A DNA stretch of 64,000 bases. It comes from Marivirga arenosa (lineage in GTDB: Bacteria > Bacteroidota > Bacteroidia > Cytophagales > Cyclobacteriaceae). The translations under genes and the position numbers were made by a program. Positions 38,037-46,067 of the stretch are shown here, one piece after another. A model generated the notes under the pieces. The model did no database searches. It was not told the DNA's origin and saw only the letters and a program-made list of their open reading frames with translations. The stretch lies in the NCBI RefSeq assembly GCF_030503875.2, contig NZ_CP129968.2, forward strand, positions 930,001 to 994,000, read 5' to 3'. Position 1 is the first letter of the stretch. The number at the start of each line of letters is the position of its first letter.

Positions 38037-39014
38037 TTATCCTAAAGATTGATTTTCTCTAGATGATAATTCTAATAGTTTTTCGTATTCCTCATCCGAA
38101 ACATCCTGATAGAAATAGTGAACCGGATTGATAGGACTGCCATCTTTATGAATTTCGTAGTGAAGGTGTGGAGCAGTTGATGTACCTGTAGTGCCTACAA
38201 AACCAATACAATCTCCTCTTTTCACTTTATCACCTCTTTTCACATTGAATGATGACATGTGGGCATATTTAGTAACGAAACCATAGCCATGGTCTATCAC
38301 TACTAATTTTCCGAAACCACCGAAGGTTGTTCTTACTAATACAACTTCACCATCGCCAGTAGCATAAATTGGAGTTCCTCTAGGAGCAGAGAAATCGCAG
38401 CCTTCGTGCATTCTCACTACTTTTAGGATTGGATGCATTCTCATTCCGTAACCAGAGGCTAATCTTTTTAATTCTTTATTTGGGATAGGCTGTATAGCAG
38501 GTATAGAAGCCATCATTTCTTCTTTGTTCTCAGCCATCTCTAAAATCTCATCATAAGATTTTGTTTGGATGTACATTTGCTTCTTCACCTTATCCAATTC
38601 CTGCATCATGCCAAGAATAAGATTTTCACGCTCTAATTCACTTTCAATAATATTTTTGTAACGCTCAGCACCCCCAACACCAGCAGATCTAATGCTAGAA
38701 GGGATAGGTTCAGCTCCCATTATATTACGGTATACTTCATCATCTCTTTCTTGTAAAGAGGATAATACCTTCTGAACATTATTTACTTCTTTTTCCATCA
38801 TTTCATAATAGAATTGAAGTTCTTTGTTCTCTTTTTTCAATTGAGCCTCTTTTGGAGAGTCAAAATAAGCATTATAACCAATTATAATACCTACTGCTAA
38901 AATTAGCGAGACAGACAAAAAGCCCAGTAAATTCAAAAAAATGTCCCACTTTGATACTTTTACTCGCTCGTATCTACAAGTTTCTGTATCGTAATAGTAT
39001 TTAATTCTTGCCAT
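38037..39014 (-). CDS. M23 family metallopeptidase (LytM/MepM-type murein hydrolase)
   Basis: The 325-residue protein has a short cytoplasmic N-terminus, one membrane helix (about 23-47), a coiled coil (about 55-95), and a C-terminal M23 domain (about 185-300). Zinc ligands are visible in HPILKVVRMHEGCDFSAPRG (His and Asp) and the HLHYEI motif (about 275), with the YAHM loop before it. It would cut peptidoglycan cross-links in the periplasm or act as an amidase activator. It has its own terminator and is divergent from alaS. Confidence 0.9.
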   Translation of the reverse strand: MARIKYYYDTETCRYERVKVSKWDIFLNLLGFLSVSLILAVGIIIGYNAYFDSPKEAQLKKENKELQFYYEMMEKEVNNVQKVLSSLQERDDEVYRNIMGAEPIPSSIRSAGVGGAERYKNIIESELERENLILGMMQELDKVKKQMYIQTKSYDEILEMAENKEEMMASIPAIQPIPNKELKRLASGYGMRMHPILKVVRMHEGCDFSAPRGTPIYATGDGEVVLVRTTFGGFGKLVVIDHGYGFVTKYAHMSSFNVKRGDKVKRGDCIGFVGTTGTSTAPHLHYEIHKDGSPINPVHYFYQDVSDEEYEKLLELSSRENQSLG

Positions 39015-39052
39015 TCCGTTTTAGACTCGTTAAAAACTTCTAATTTTGTGTC

Positions 39053-39068
39053 CGGATTATTTAATCCG
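39053..39068. promoter_or_regulatory. 16-base palindrome in the alaS / M23 peptidase divergent region
   Basis: CGGATTA and TAATCCG are perfect inverted arms with two bases between. It lies about 40 bases from the M23 peptidase start and 113 from alaS and could be an operator or promoter spacer. No regulator can be named. Confidence 0.35.
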
Positions 39069-39181
39069 CAAAATTGCATAAAGGTTCATCAAAAATCAAA
39101 TTTTTTGTTGATTCTCAACGCGATAGGCAAATATAGAAAAAATATTTTAAAGTAAAACATTAAATACAAATACTTTACTCT

Positions 39182-41812
39182 ATGACTTCCAGGGAGATAC
39201 GTAAAAAGTTCTTGAATTTCTTCGAAGAAAGACAACACAAGATAGTGCCTTCAGCACCAATGGTAATTAAAGATGACCCTACCTTAATGTTTACAAATGC
39301 AGGGATGAATCAATTTAAAGATTACTTTTTAGGGAACAAAGTGGCCGAAGCAACCCGTGTTGCTGATACTCAAAAATGTTTGCGCGTATCCGGTAAACAT
39401 AATGACTTGGAAGAAGTAGGTCATGATACTTATCATCATACCATGTTCGAAATGCTAGGAAACTGGTCTTTCGGGGATTACTTTAAAAAAGAATCGATTG
39501 CTTGGTCATGGGAATTGTTAACTGAAGTATTTAATCTTCCGAAGGAAAGATTGTATGTGACTGTATTCGAAGGAGATGAAAAAGATAATATTCCTTTTGA
39601 TCAGGAAGCTTTTGATTTTTGGAAGGCTCATATTGATGAAAGCAGAATCTTAAAAGGCGATAAAAAAGATAATTTCTGGGAAATGGGCGATACAGGTCCT
39701 TGTGGTCCTGCATCTGAAATACATGTGGACTTAAGAGATGAAGCTGATATTGAAAAAATCCCTGGAAAAGATTTAGTAAATAACGACCATCCGCTAGTAG
39801 TTGAAATATGGAATCTGGTATTTATTCAATTTAACCGAAAAGCGGACAGCAGTCTGGTTCCTCTGCCAGCTAAACACATTGATACTGGAATGGGCTTTGA
39901 ACGTATTTGTATGGCAGTACAAAACAAAAAGTCTAATTATGACACCGATGTTTTCACTCCTTTATTGGATGAAGTAGCAAAAATTTCTGGAAAGAAATAT
40001 GGTGAATTAAGTAAGACTGATATTGCTTTTAGAGTAATTGTAGATCATATACGAGCAATATCGCTTTCAATTTCTGATGGGCAATTGCCTTCCAATAATA
40101 AGGCAGGTTATGTGATTAGAAGAATTTTAAGAAGAGCGGTTCGCTATGGCTATACTTTCTTAGATTTAAAAGATCCATTTTTATACAAGCTGGTTCCCAT
40201 TCTGGCTCAACAATTTGAAGATGTATTCCCAGAATTAAAAGCACAGCAAGAGTTGGTTGAAAAGGTAATTAAGGAAGAAGAAACAGCTTTCTTAAGAACT
40301 TTAGAAAATGGATTGAAAAGATTGGAGTCTATCAAATCTGAATTATCATCTTCTAAAAATAAGTTGATCTCAGGTGATGTGGCTTTTGAATTGTATGACA
40401 CTTATGGTTTTCCATTAGATTTAACAGCACTAATTGCGAAAGAGAATGGCTTAGAAGTGGATGAAAAAGGCTTTGAGCAGGAAATGGCCAAGCAGAAAGA
40501 TCGCTCTAAATCAGCGGCTAAAATGGAGACTGGTGATTGGCAGATTGTAAATGAAGGCAGTGATGTTGAATTTATAGGATATGATGAGGTAAAATCAACA
40601 TCAAAAATTTTAAGATATAGAACGGTTAAAAATAAAAATAAGGAGCAAATACAGTTAGTACTCAATAAAACTCCTTTCTATGCTGAAAGCGGAGGGCAAA
40701 TAGGCGATACTGGTATTTTAAAAGTTGGGGATGAAACCATAAAAGTTTTAGATACTAAAAAGGAGAATGACCTGATCGTTCATTTTGTAAATAAAGTGCC
40801 TTCAAATTTAGCAGCAGAGGTACAGGCTGAAATTGATGAAGATAGAAGAAGAAGGATTGTTTATAACCACTCTGCTACTCATTTATTACATGCAGCTCTA
40901 AGAGAAGTTTTAGGGGATCATGTTCAGCAGAAAGGTTCATTGGTTTCTGAAAAGCTTTTACGCTTTGATTTTTCTCATTTTTCTAAAATGACGGATGAAG
41001 AAATTCTTAAAGTAGAAAGAAGAGTAAATGAGAAAATCCGTGAGAATATTCCTCAGCAGGAAGACAGGAACATACCAATTGCAGAAGCCAAAGATAAAGG
41101 TGCTATGGCCTTATTTGGTGAAAAATATGGTGATTTCGTAAGAGTAATCACTTTTGATCCTAATTATTCTGTTGAGTTATGTGGAGGAGTTCACGTACCT
41201 GCAACAGGTAATATTGGTCAATTTAAAATCACGACTGAAACTTCAGTTGCAGCGGGAATTAGAAGAATTGAAGCGGTTACGGGGGAAAGAGCAGAAGAAT
41301 ATATCTTAGACCAAGAGGATGTTTTGAATCAAGTGAATGCTTTATTGAAAAATCCTAAAGACTTAGCTCAAGCTGTGGAGCAATTGATGAAGGAGAGAAA
41401 TGAATTGCAGAAAGCTTTAGAAAAGGAACAGTCAAAACAAGCAGGTCAATTAAAAGATGAGTTGGTAAAAGATGCCGAAAAAAGAGATGATATAACTTTT
41501 ATCATTAATAAAATCAGTTTACCTAATGCAGACGCATTAAAGAAGCTTTCTTTTGAATTGAAAAATGAAGTTGATTCCTTATTTGCAGTTTTAGCATGCA
41601 ATGTTGACGGTAAACCTCAAATCTCAGTGGTAATTTCTGAGAGCTTGGTTGAAGCTAAAGATTTAAATGCAGGTAAAATAATCCGTGATTTAGCGAAAAA
41701 TATCCAAGGTGGCGGTGGAGGACAGGCATTCTTCGCAACTGCTGGAGGTAAAAAGTTGGAGGGCTTATCTGATGTAGTGGATCAGGCTAAAACATTAGCA
41801 GCTGGAATTTAA
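39182..41812 (+). CDS. alaS: Alanine--tRNA ligase
   Basis: The 876-residue enzyme has the AlaRS catalytic domain (about 1-240: HHTMFEMLGNWSFGDYF at about 82-98, DTGMGFERICM), the tRNA-recognition part, the editing domain with HxxxH in YNHSATHLLHAAL (about 560-572) and CGGVHVPATGNIG (about 665-677), and the C-Ala domain with GGGGGQAFFATAGG (near 845-858). It charges tRNA-Ala and clears mischarged Ser and Gly. It is followed three bases later by gatB, forming a translation pair. Confidence 0.97.
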   Translation: MTSREIRKKFLNFFEERQHKIVPSAPMVIKDDPTLMFTNAGMNQFKDYFLGNKVAEATRVADTQKCLRVSGKHNDLEEVGHDTYHHTMFEMLGNWSFGDYFKKESIAWSWELLTEVFNLPKERLYVTVFEGDEKDNIPFDQEAFDFWKAHIDESRILKGDKKDNFWEMGDTGPCGPASEIHVDLRDEADIEKIPGKDLVNNDHPLVVEIWNLVFIQFNRKADSSLVPLPAKHIDTGMGFERICMAVQNKKSNYDTDVFTPLLDEVAKISGKKYGELSKTDIAFRVIVDHIRAISLSISDGQLPSNNKAGYVIRRILRRAVRYGYTFLDLKDPFLYKLVPILAQQFEDVFPELKAQQELVEKVIKEEETAFLRTLENGLKRLESIKSELSSSKNKLISGDVAFELYDTYGFPLDLTALIAKENGLEVDEKGFEQEMAKQKDRSKSAAKMETGDWQIVNEGSDVEFIGYDEVKSTSKILRYRTVKNKNKEQIQLVLNKTPFYAESGGQIGDTGILKVGDETIKVLDTKKENDLIVHFVNKVPSNLAAEVQAEIDEDRRRRIVYNHSATHLLHAALREVLGDHVQQKGSLVSEKLLRFDFSHFSKMTDEEILKVERRVNEKIRENIPQQEDRNIPIAEAKDKGAMALFGEKYGDFVRVITFDPNYSVELCGGVHVPATGNIGQFKITTETSVAAGIRRIEAVTGERAEEYILDQEDVLNQVNALLKNPKDLAQAVEQLMKERNELQKALEKEQSKQAGQLKDELVKDAEKRDDITFIINKISLPNADALKKLSFELKNEVDSLFAVLACNVDGKPQISVVISESLVEAKDLNAGKIIRDLAKNIQGGGGGQAFFATAGGKKLEGLSDVVDQAKTLAAGI

Positions 41813-41815
41813 ATT

Positions 41816-43279
41816 ATGTCTTTAGAAAAATCCATAAGAGATAAATATACGGTCGTAATAGGGCTGGAGGTACATGCTCAATTGCTTACGGAAAGTAAGT
41901 TGTTCTGTGCGGATGATACTTCTTTTGGGGCAGAACCTAATACCCATATCAGTCCTATTTCATTAGGTCATCCTGGCACACTGCCTAAGCTTAATAAAAA
42001 GGCAGTAGACTATGCTATTAAGATGGGATTAGCTTGTGAGTCAAAGATCACAAAGCATAATGTTTTTGCCAGGAAAAATTATTTCTATCCGGATTTACCT
42101 AAAGGATACCAAGTGACTCAGGATAAAGCACCTATTTGCGTAGGTGGAAAGGTATGGATAAAGCCTAAAGATTCAGATAAGGAAAGATCTATTGCTTTAA
42201 ATAGAATCCATATGGAAGAAGATGCAGGTAAATCTATCCATACAGAAGATGAAAAGGATACGCTGGTCGATTATAATAGAGCCGGTGTACCTCTTATTGA
42301 AATAGTCACTGAACCAGATTTGCGCAGTGCTGATGAAGCCTATGCTTTTCTCACAGAGGTAAGAAGAATAGTGCGCTATCTTGAAATATGCGATGGCAAT
42401 ATGGAAGAGGGTTCTTTAAGATGTGATGCGAATATTTCAGTCATGCTTAAAGACGCAAAAGAATATGGTAATAAGGTGGAGGTTAAAAACATGAACTCCA
42501 TAAGAAATGTGCACCGAGCCATAGAGCATGAAGCGGAAAGGATTATTGCATTATTAGAAAATGGTGAAAAAATCATTTCGGAAACAAGAGATTTTGATGC
42601 AGCCAGTGGTACTACTTCCAGCTTAAGAACCAAAGAAGAATTAAACGATTATCGCTATTTTCCTGAACCAGATTTATCTCCACTAATAGTGGATGAAAAG
42701 TGGGTAGCTGAAATAAAAGCACAAATGCCTAGCTTGGCTCATGAACTGAAGCAAAAATTTATCAAGGAATACAAATTACCTGACTATGATGCAGATGTAT
42801 TGGTGGATACTAAAGAAATAGCTACTTATTTTGAGTCCATTTGTAAACACACCAAAAATTATAAATCTGCTTCAAACTGGTTAATGGGCCCCATAAAGTC
42901 TTATTTAAATGATAAGAATATTAGGATTACTGAATTAAATATGGAGCCTAAGCAATTGGCTGAGATAATTCAATTGGTCGATGATGCTAAAGTAAGTAAT
43001 ACGGTAGCTCAACAACAGATTTTTCCAAAGATGTTGCAAAACAAAGGATTGTCTGCGGAGACTATCGCAATTGAAGATAACTTATTACAAGAAAGTTCGT
43101 CTGAAAATATTCAGCCTATTATTGATGAGGTTATCAATGATTTTCCTGATAAAGTGAATGCATATAAATCAGGAAGAAAAGGTTTGATTGGTTTTTTTGT
43201 GGGAGAAGTAATGAAAAGAAGTAAAGGAAAAGCCGATCCTAAAAAGACAAATGAATTAATACAACAAACTCTAAATTAG
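41816..43279 (+). CDS. gatB: Asp/Glu-tRNA(Asn/Gln) amidotransferase subunit B
   Basis: The 487-residue protein shows GatB motifs: YTVVIGLEVHAQLLTESKLFC (about 11-31), FARKNYFYPDLPKGYQVTQ (about 83-101), HMEEDAGKSIH (about 137-147), DYNRAGVPLIEIVTEPDLRS, CDANISV (about 203), and the C-terminal GatB/YqeY domain (about 330-485) with GLIGFFVGEVMKRSKGKADPK. With GatA and GatC it converts Glu-tRNA-Gln or Asp-tRNA-Asn to the amide form. gatA and gatC are elsewhere. It lies between alaS and the TlpA-like gene with three-base gaps on both sides. Confidence 0.97.
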   Translation: MSLEKSIRDKYTVVIGLEVHAQLLTESKLFCADDTSFGAEPNTHISPISLGHPGTLPKLNKKAVDYAIKMGLACESKITKHNVFARKNYFYPDLPKGYQVTQDKAPICVGGKVWIKPKDSDKERSIALNRIHMEEDAGKSIHTEDEKDTLVDYNRAGVPLIEIVTEPDLRSADEAYAFLTEVRRIVRYLEICDGNMEEGSLRCDANISVMLKDAKEYGNKVEVKNMNSIRNVHRAIEHEAERIIALLENGEKIISETRDFDAASGTTSSLRTKEELNDYRYFPEPDLSPLIVDEKWVAEIKAQMPSLAHELKQKFIKEYKLPDYDADVLVDTKEIATYFESICKHTKNYKSASNWLMGPIKSYLNDKNIRITELNMEPKQLAEIIQLVDDAKVSNTVAQQQIFPKMLQNKGLSAETIAIEDNLLQESSSENIQPIIDEVINDFPDKVNAYKSGRKGLIGFFVGEVMKRSKGKADPKKTNELIQQTLN

Positions 43280-43282
43280 AAT

Positions 43283-44419
43283 ATGAGAAATATTTTGAAA
43301 AATTCTGCAATAGCATTAGTAGCCAGTTTACTGATGTTTTCTTGCGGCAGCAGTAATGAAGACAAAGCAGGAACTACGATAAGTGGGACAGTTGAAAATC
43401 CTCAAGACCAAGGTGTAATTACACTAGCTAAAATCAGCGCTGGGAAAAGAGAGGTGTTAGATACCTTATACCTAGATGCTAATAATACTTTTGAAACTAC
43501 AGTAGAAACTCAAGGTCCTGAATTCTACCAATTAAATTTCTTTAATGCTCAAGTTGCTACTTTAATTGTAGATAATGAAGATCTAGAAGTGATTGCTGAT
43601 GGTTCGAGTAGAAATGGTAAGTTAGAAATCTCTGGTTCAAAGGACATGGAATATATGGAGCAACTTCAAGATATCATGAAGAAGCAAAACGAAGAGGTTC
43701 AAAAAATCAATCAGGAGTTTATGGCTGCAAGAAATGCCAAGGATGATGAGAAGATGAAAAACATCCAAGACGATTTCTTATTGATGCAGGAAAAGAAAAA
43801 GGAGGATATTAAAAAGAAAGTAGAAGAGATGTTACCTTCATTAGCAGCAATTCAAGCTATGAATTTCTTCAACCCTAATGATGATTTTCAGTTCATGAAA
43901 GATGTAGCAGATCGCATTGCTGAAGCACATCCTAATTCAGAAATGGCTTCATTCTATAAAAAGCAAATGGATGAAATGGCTAAAATTTCAGTAGGAGCAC
44001 AAGCCCCTAATTTCACTATGCCTAATCCTGAAGGTGAAGAAGTTAGCTTATCTGATTTCAAAGGGGATTATGTGTTGGTAGACTTTTGGGCTGCATGGTG
44101 TAAACCTTGTAGAGCTGAGAATCCTAATATAGTGGAAGCTTACAATAAGTATAAAGATCAGGGATTCCAGATTTTAGGTGTTTCATTAGATAAAAAGAGA
44201 GAAGATTGGTTGAAAGCCATTGAACAAGATAATTTAGATTGGACACAGGTTTCCGAATTGAAATACTGGCAAACTCCAATTGTTCAAGAATATAAAATTA
44301 ATGGTATTCCATTCTCTTTACTTTTAGATCCAGAAGGTAAAATTGTTGCTAAGAATTTAAGAGGTGAGAGATTGCACGAAAAATTAGCTGAGATTTATGG
44401 TGATAAGCCAGCAAGCTAA
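43283..44419 (+). CDS. TlpA-like thioredoxin-fold lipoprotein with DUF4369 N-terminus
   Basis: The 378-residue protein has a lipobox (MFSC, Cys21), a DUF4369-type beta domain (about 33-130: GTTISGTVENPQDQGVITLAKI), a charged helical linker (about 130-215), and an AhpC/TlpA thioredoxin domain (about 240-375) with the active site WAAWCKPCRAENPN (Cys273 and Cys276 by position). It is a periplasm-facing thiol-disulfide oxidoreductase, probably reducing cytochrome or envelope disulfides. It ends the alaS-gatB-tlpA-like run, closed by a strong terminator. Confidence 0.9.
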   Translation: MRNILKNSAIALVASLLMFSCGSSNEDKAGTTISGTVENPQDQGVITLAKISAGKREVLDTLYLDANNTFETTVETQGPEFYQLNFFNAQVATLIVDNEDLEVIADGSSRNGKLEISGSKDMEYMEQLQDIMKKQNEEVQKINQEFMAARNAKDDEKMKNIQDDFLLMQEKKKEDIKKKVEEMLPSLAAIQAMNFFNPNDDFQFMKDVADRIAEAHPNSEMASFYKKQMDEMAKISVGAQAPNFTMPNPEGEEVSLSDFKGDYVLVDFWAAWCKPCRAENPNIVEAYNKYKDQGFQILGVSLDKKREDWLKAIEQDNLDWTQVSELKYWQTPIVQEYKINGIPFSLLLDPEGKIVAKNLRGERLHEKLAEIYGDKPAS

Positions 44420-44444
44420 TCATTAGAAGAATTGAATAATTTGT

Positions 44445-44485
44445 AAGCCTTGGTTCAGATTTGAATCAAGGCTTTTTTGTTTTTT
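44445..44485 (+). terminator. Rho-independent terminator after the TlpA-like gene
   Basis: A 13-bp stem (one G-T pair) around the loop GATT at 44445-44474 is followed by TTTT-G-TTTTT. It ends directly against the left inverted repeat of the next element. Confidence 0.9.
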
Positions 44486-45042
44486 ACCACAAAAGAGCAA
44501 AAGAACACAATAGTGATAAGAATTAGATAAATTAGGAATACTAAATTGATTCAACCAAAACCTTACTATCAATGGAAATTACTAAATCTTATGTAAATGA
44601 TCTAACATATAAAATTAACGGAGCTGCTATTGAAGTTCATAAAGAATTAGGTCTTGGCTTACTAGAAAGCGTTTATCATCATGTCTGATTCATGAATTAA
44701 AAAGTCAAAACATTAAATTTCAAACAGAAAAAGTAATTCCCATAAATTATAAAGGACTTCAATTAGAGTCTAATTTGAGATGCGATTTGATCATTGAGGA
44801 TTGTATTTGTTTAGAATTAATGGCAGTTAAGGAATTATTACCAGTTCATAAAGCGCAGCTATTAAGTTATATGCAGCTTTTAAAAGTACCGAAAGGGATA
44901 CTCTTCAATTTTAATGTTTACAACTTATATAAAGACGGTCAAAAAACATTCGTAAACGATTATTTCAGATGGTTGATGTAAGTTGATGCATCCCTCTATT
45001 ACAATTAATGTAATCTTAAGTGTTCTTTATTTCTTTTGTGGT
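44486..45042. mobile_element. TIR-bracketed unit carrying the GxxExxY pseudogene
   Basis: The left arm (44486-44508) and right arm (45020-45042) are 23-base inverted repeats identical at 20 positions: both start ACCACAAAAGA and end AAAGAACAC when read inward, with three differing bases between. The 557-base unit holds only the broken GxxExxY gene. The left arm abuts the upstream terminator. No transposase and no clear target duplication is seen. I recall ACCACAAAG-type repeats near GxxExxY genes in other bacteria but have not checked. Confidence 0.6.
44572..44981 (+). pseudogene. GxxExxY family protein, frameshifted
   Basis: The first frame from ATG 44572 encodes EITKSYVNDLTYKINGAAIEV and HKELGLGLLESVYH, with the family motif GLLESVY (G-x-x-E-x-x-Y), then meets a TGA at 44686-44688. 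From TGT at 44682 the next frame continues the family: CLIHELKSQNIKFQTEKVIP, RCDLIIEDCI, VKELLPVHKAQLLSYMQLL, GILFNFNV, to the TAA at 44979-44981. A one-base loss near 44681 explains the break. The PD-(D/E)XK-like ELKAV strand reads ELMAV, so the usual catalytic Lys is also lost. About 135 codons would be the intact length. The function of the family is unknown. Confidence 0.85.
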
Positions 45043-45150
45043 TAAACTTAAAAAACCTTTAAATTAGCTCTTGAAGGCATTTGTCGGGTTAATGCCGTAT
45101 GTAATCCAGCCGAAATAATTTTATTTTTGAGTTCATTCTAACTATTTGCC

Positions 45151-46002
45151 ATGGTCAACAAAACAGTATATAATATGAAACAACCTGAATTAGGCCATAA
45201 AATCCAAAATTGGAGAAAGGCAAAAGGACTAACACAAGAAGAACTTGTAGAGAGATGTAATTTAAATGTTCGTACTCTTCAAAGAATTGAAGCAGGAGAG
45301 GTGCTCCCCAGAAGCTATACCGTAAAATCAATTTTAGATGTTTTAGAAGTAGATTTCTCAGCATTAAATCTTCCGGATACTTCTGAAAAAGATATCTACA
45401 CATTATTAAAGCCTAATAAGAAATTTATCCAATGGGCTGCAGTTTTAGGAGTATTGTATTTATGCTTATCCTTTGTGGAAGGATTTATTGAAATAGGTTA
45501 TTTCTATGATTTTGGAATAGAAGTATCTGGAGTTACTTACAGTTTAATAAAACTGGGGATTATGTTAAGTTTTTCAGTTTTCTACTATGTGTTTTATATC
45601 ATAGGTAAAAAGCTGGATGATGGTTTATTAAAAGTAAGCGCTATTATTTTAATAGGTTTAATTGTGATAAGTAGTATAAATGATATTTCCGTTTTTTATA
45701 CAGAATATATATCGATTGAATTTTCATTAATGATGACCTCCGTTGTTTTCGGAATAGGCTATACTTTATTAGGAATTGCTTTATTAATGAGAAAAGAGCT
45801 ACTCGGGAATTTAGCGTTAGTTAGTGGGATTTTCGGAATAGTTTCAGGTGTTGGCTTCACTACCATCATTATGGCAATACCTGCATTATTTACTTTAACA
45901 ATTTTTGAAATTTTACTGATTGTACTGATCGTGAGATTGGTAAGTAGTAATTCTAATGAATTAGCTGAATCAGTCACAGAGGTTTCAGCGGTAAATTCAT
46001 AA
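45151..46002 (+). CDS. XRE-type helix-turn-helix protein with six membrane helices
   Basis: The 283-residue protein joins an N-terminal HTH_XRE domain (about 12-68: LGHKIQNWRKAKGLTQEELVERCNLNVRTLQRIEAGEVLPRSYTVKSILDVL) to a membrane domain with about six helices (about 90-265). This design implies a membrane-tethered DNA-binding regulator; similar proteins are scattered in Bacteroidota without an assigned role. An ATG at 45175 (MKQPELG) is an alternative start. It stands alone between the TIR unit and a bidirectional terminator. What the membrane part senses is unknown. Confidence 0.82.
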   Translation: MVNKTVYNMKQPELGHKIQNWRKAKGLTQEELVERCNLNVRTLQRIEAGEVLPRSYTVKSILDVLEVDFSALNLPDTSEKDIYTLLKPNKKFIQWAAVLGVLYLCLSFVEGFIEIGYFYDFGIEVSGVTYSLIKLGIMLSFSVFYYVFYIIGKKLDDGLLKVSAIILIGLIVISSINDISVFYTEYISIEFSLMMTSVVFGIGYTLLGIALLMRKELLGNLALVSGIFGIVSGVGFTTIIMAIPALFTLTIFEILLIVLIVRLVSSNSNELAESVTEVSAVNS

Positions 46003-46014
46003 AACTAATTACAA

Positions 46015-46048
46015 AAAAAGGGAGCTGATTAAAACCAACTCCCTTTTT
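46015..46048. terminator. Bidirectional terminator between HTH membrane protein and amidohydrolase genes
   Basis: A 10-bp stem AAAAAGGGAG / CTCCCTTTTT with a 14-base loop has T-rich ends on both strands, so it serves the convergent genes on both sides. Confidence 0.85.
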
Positions 46049-46067
46049 AATTTATGATAATTCTATA

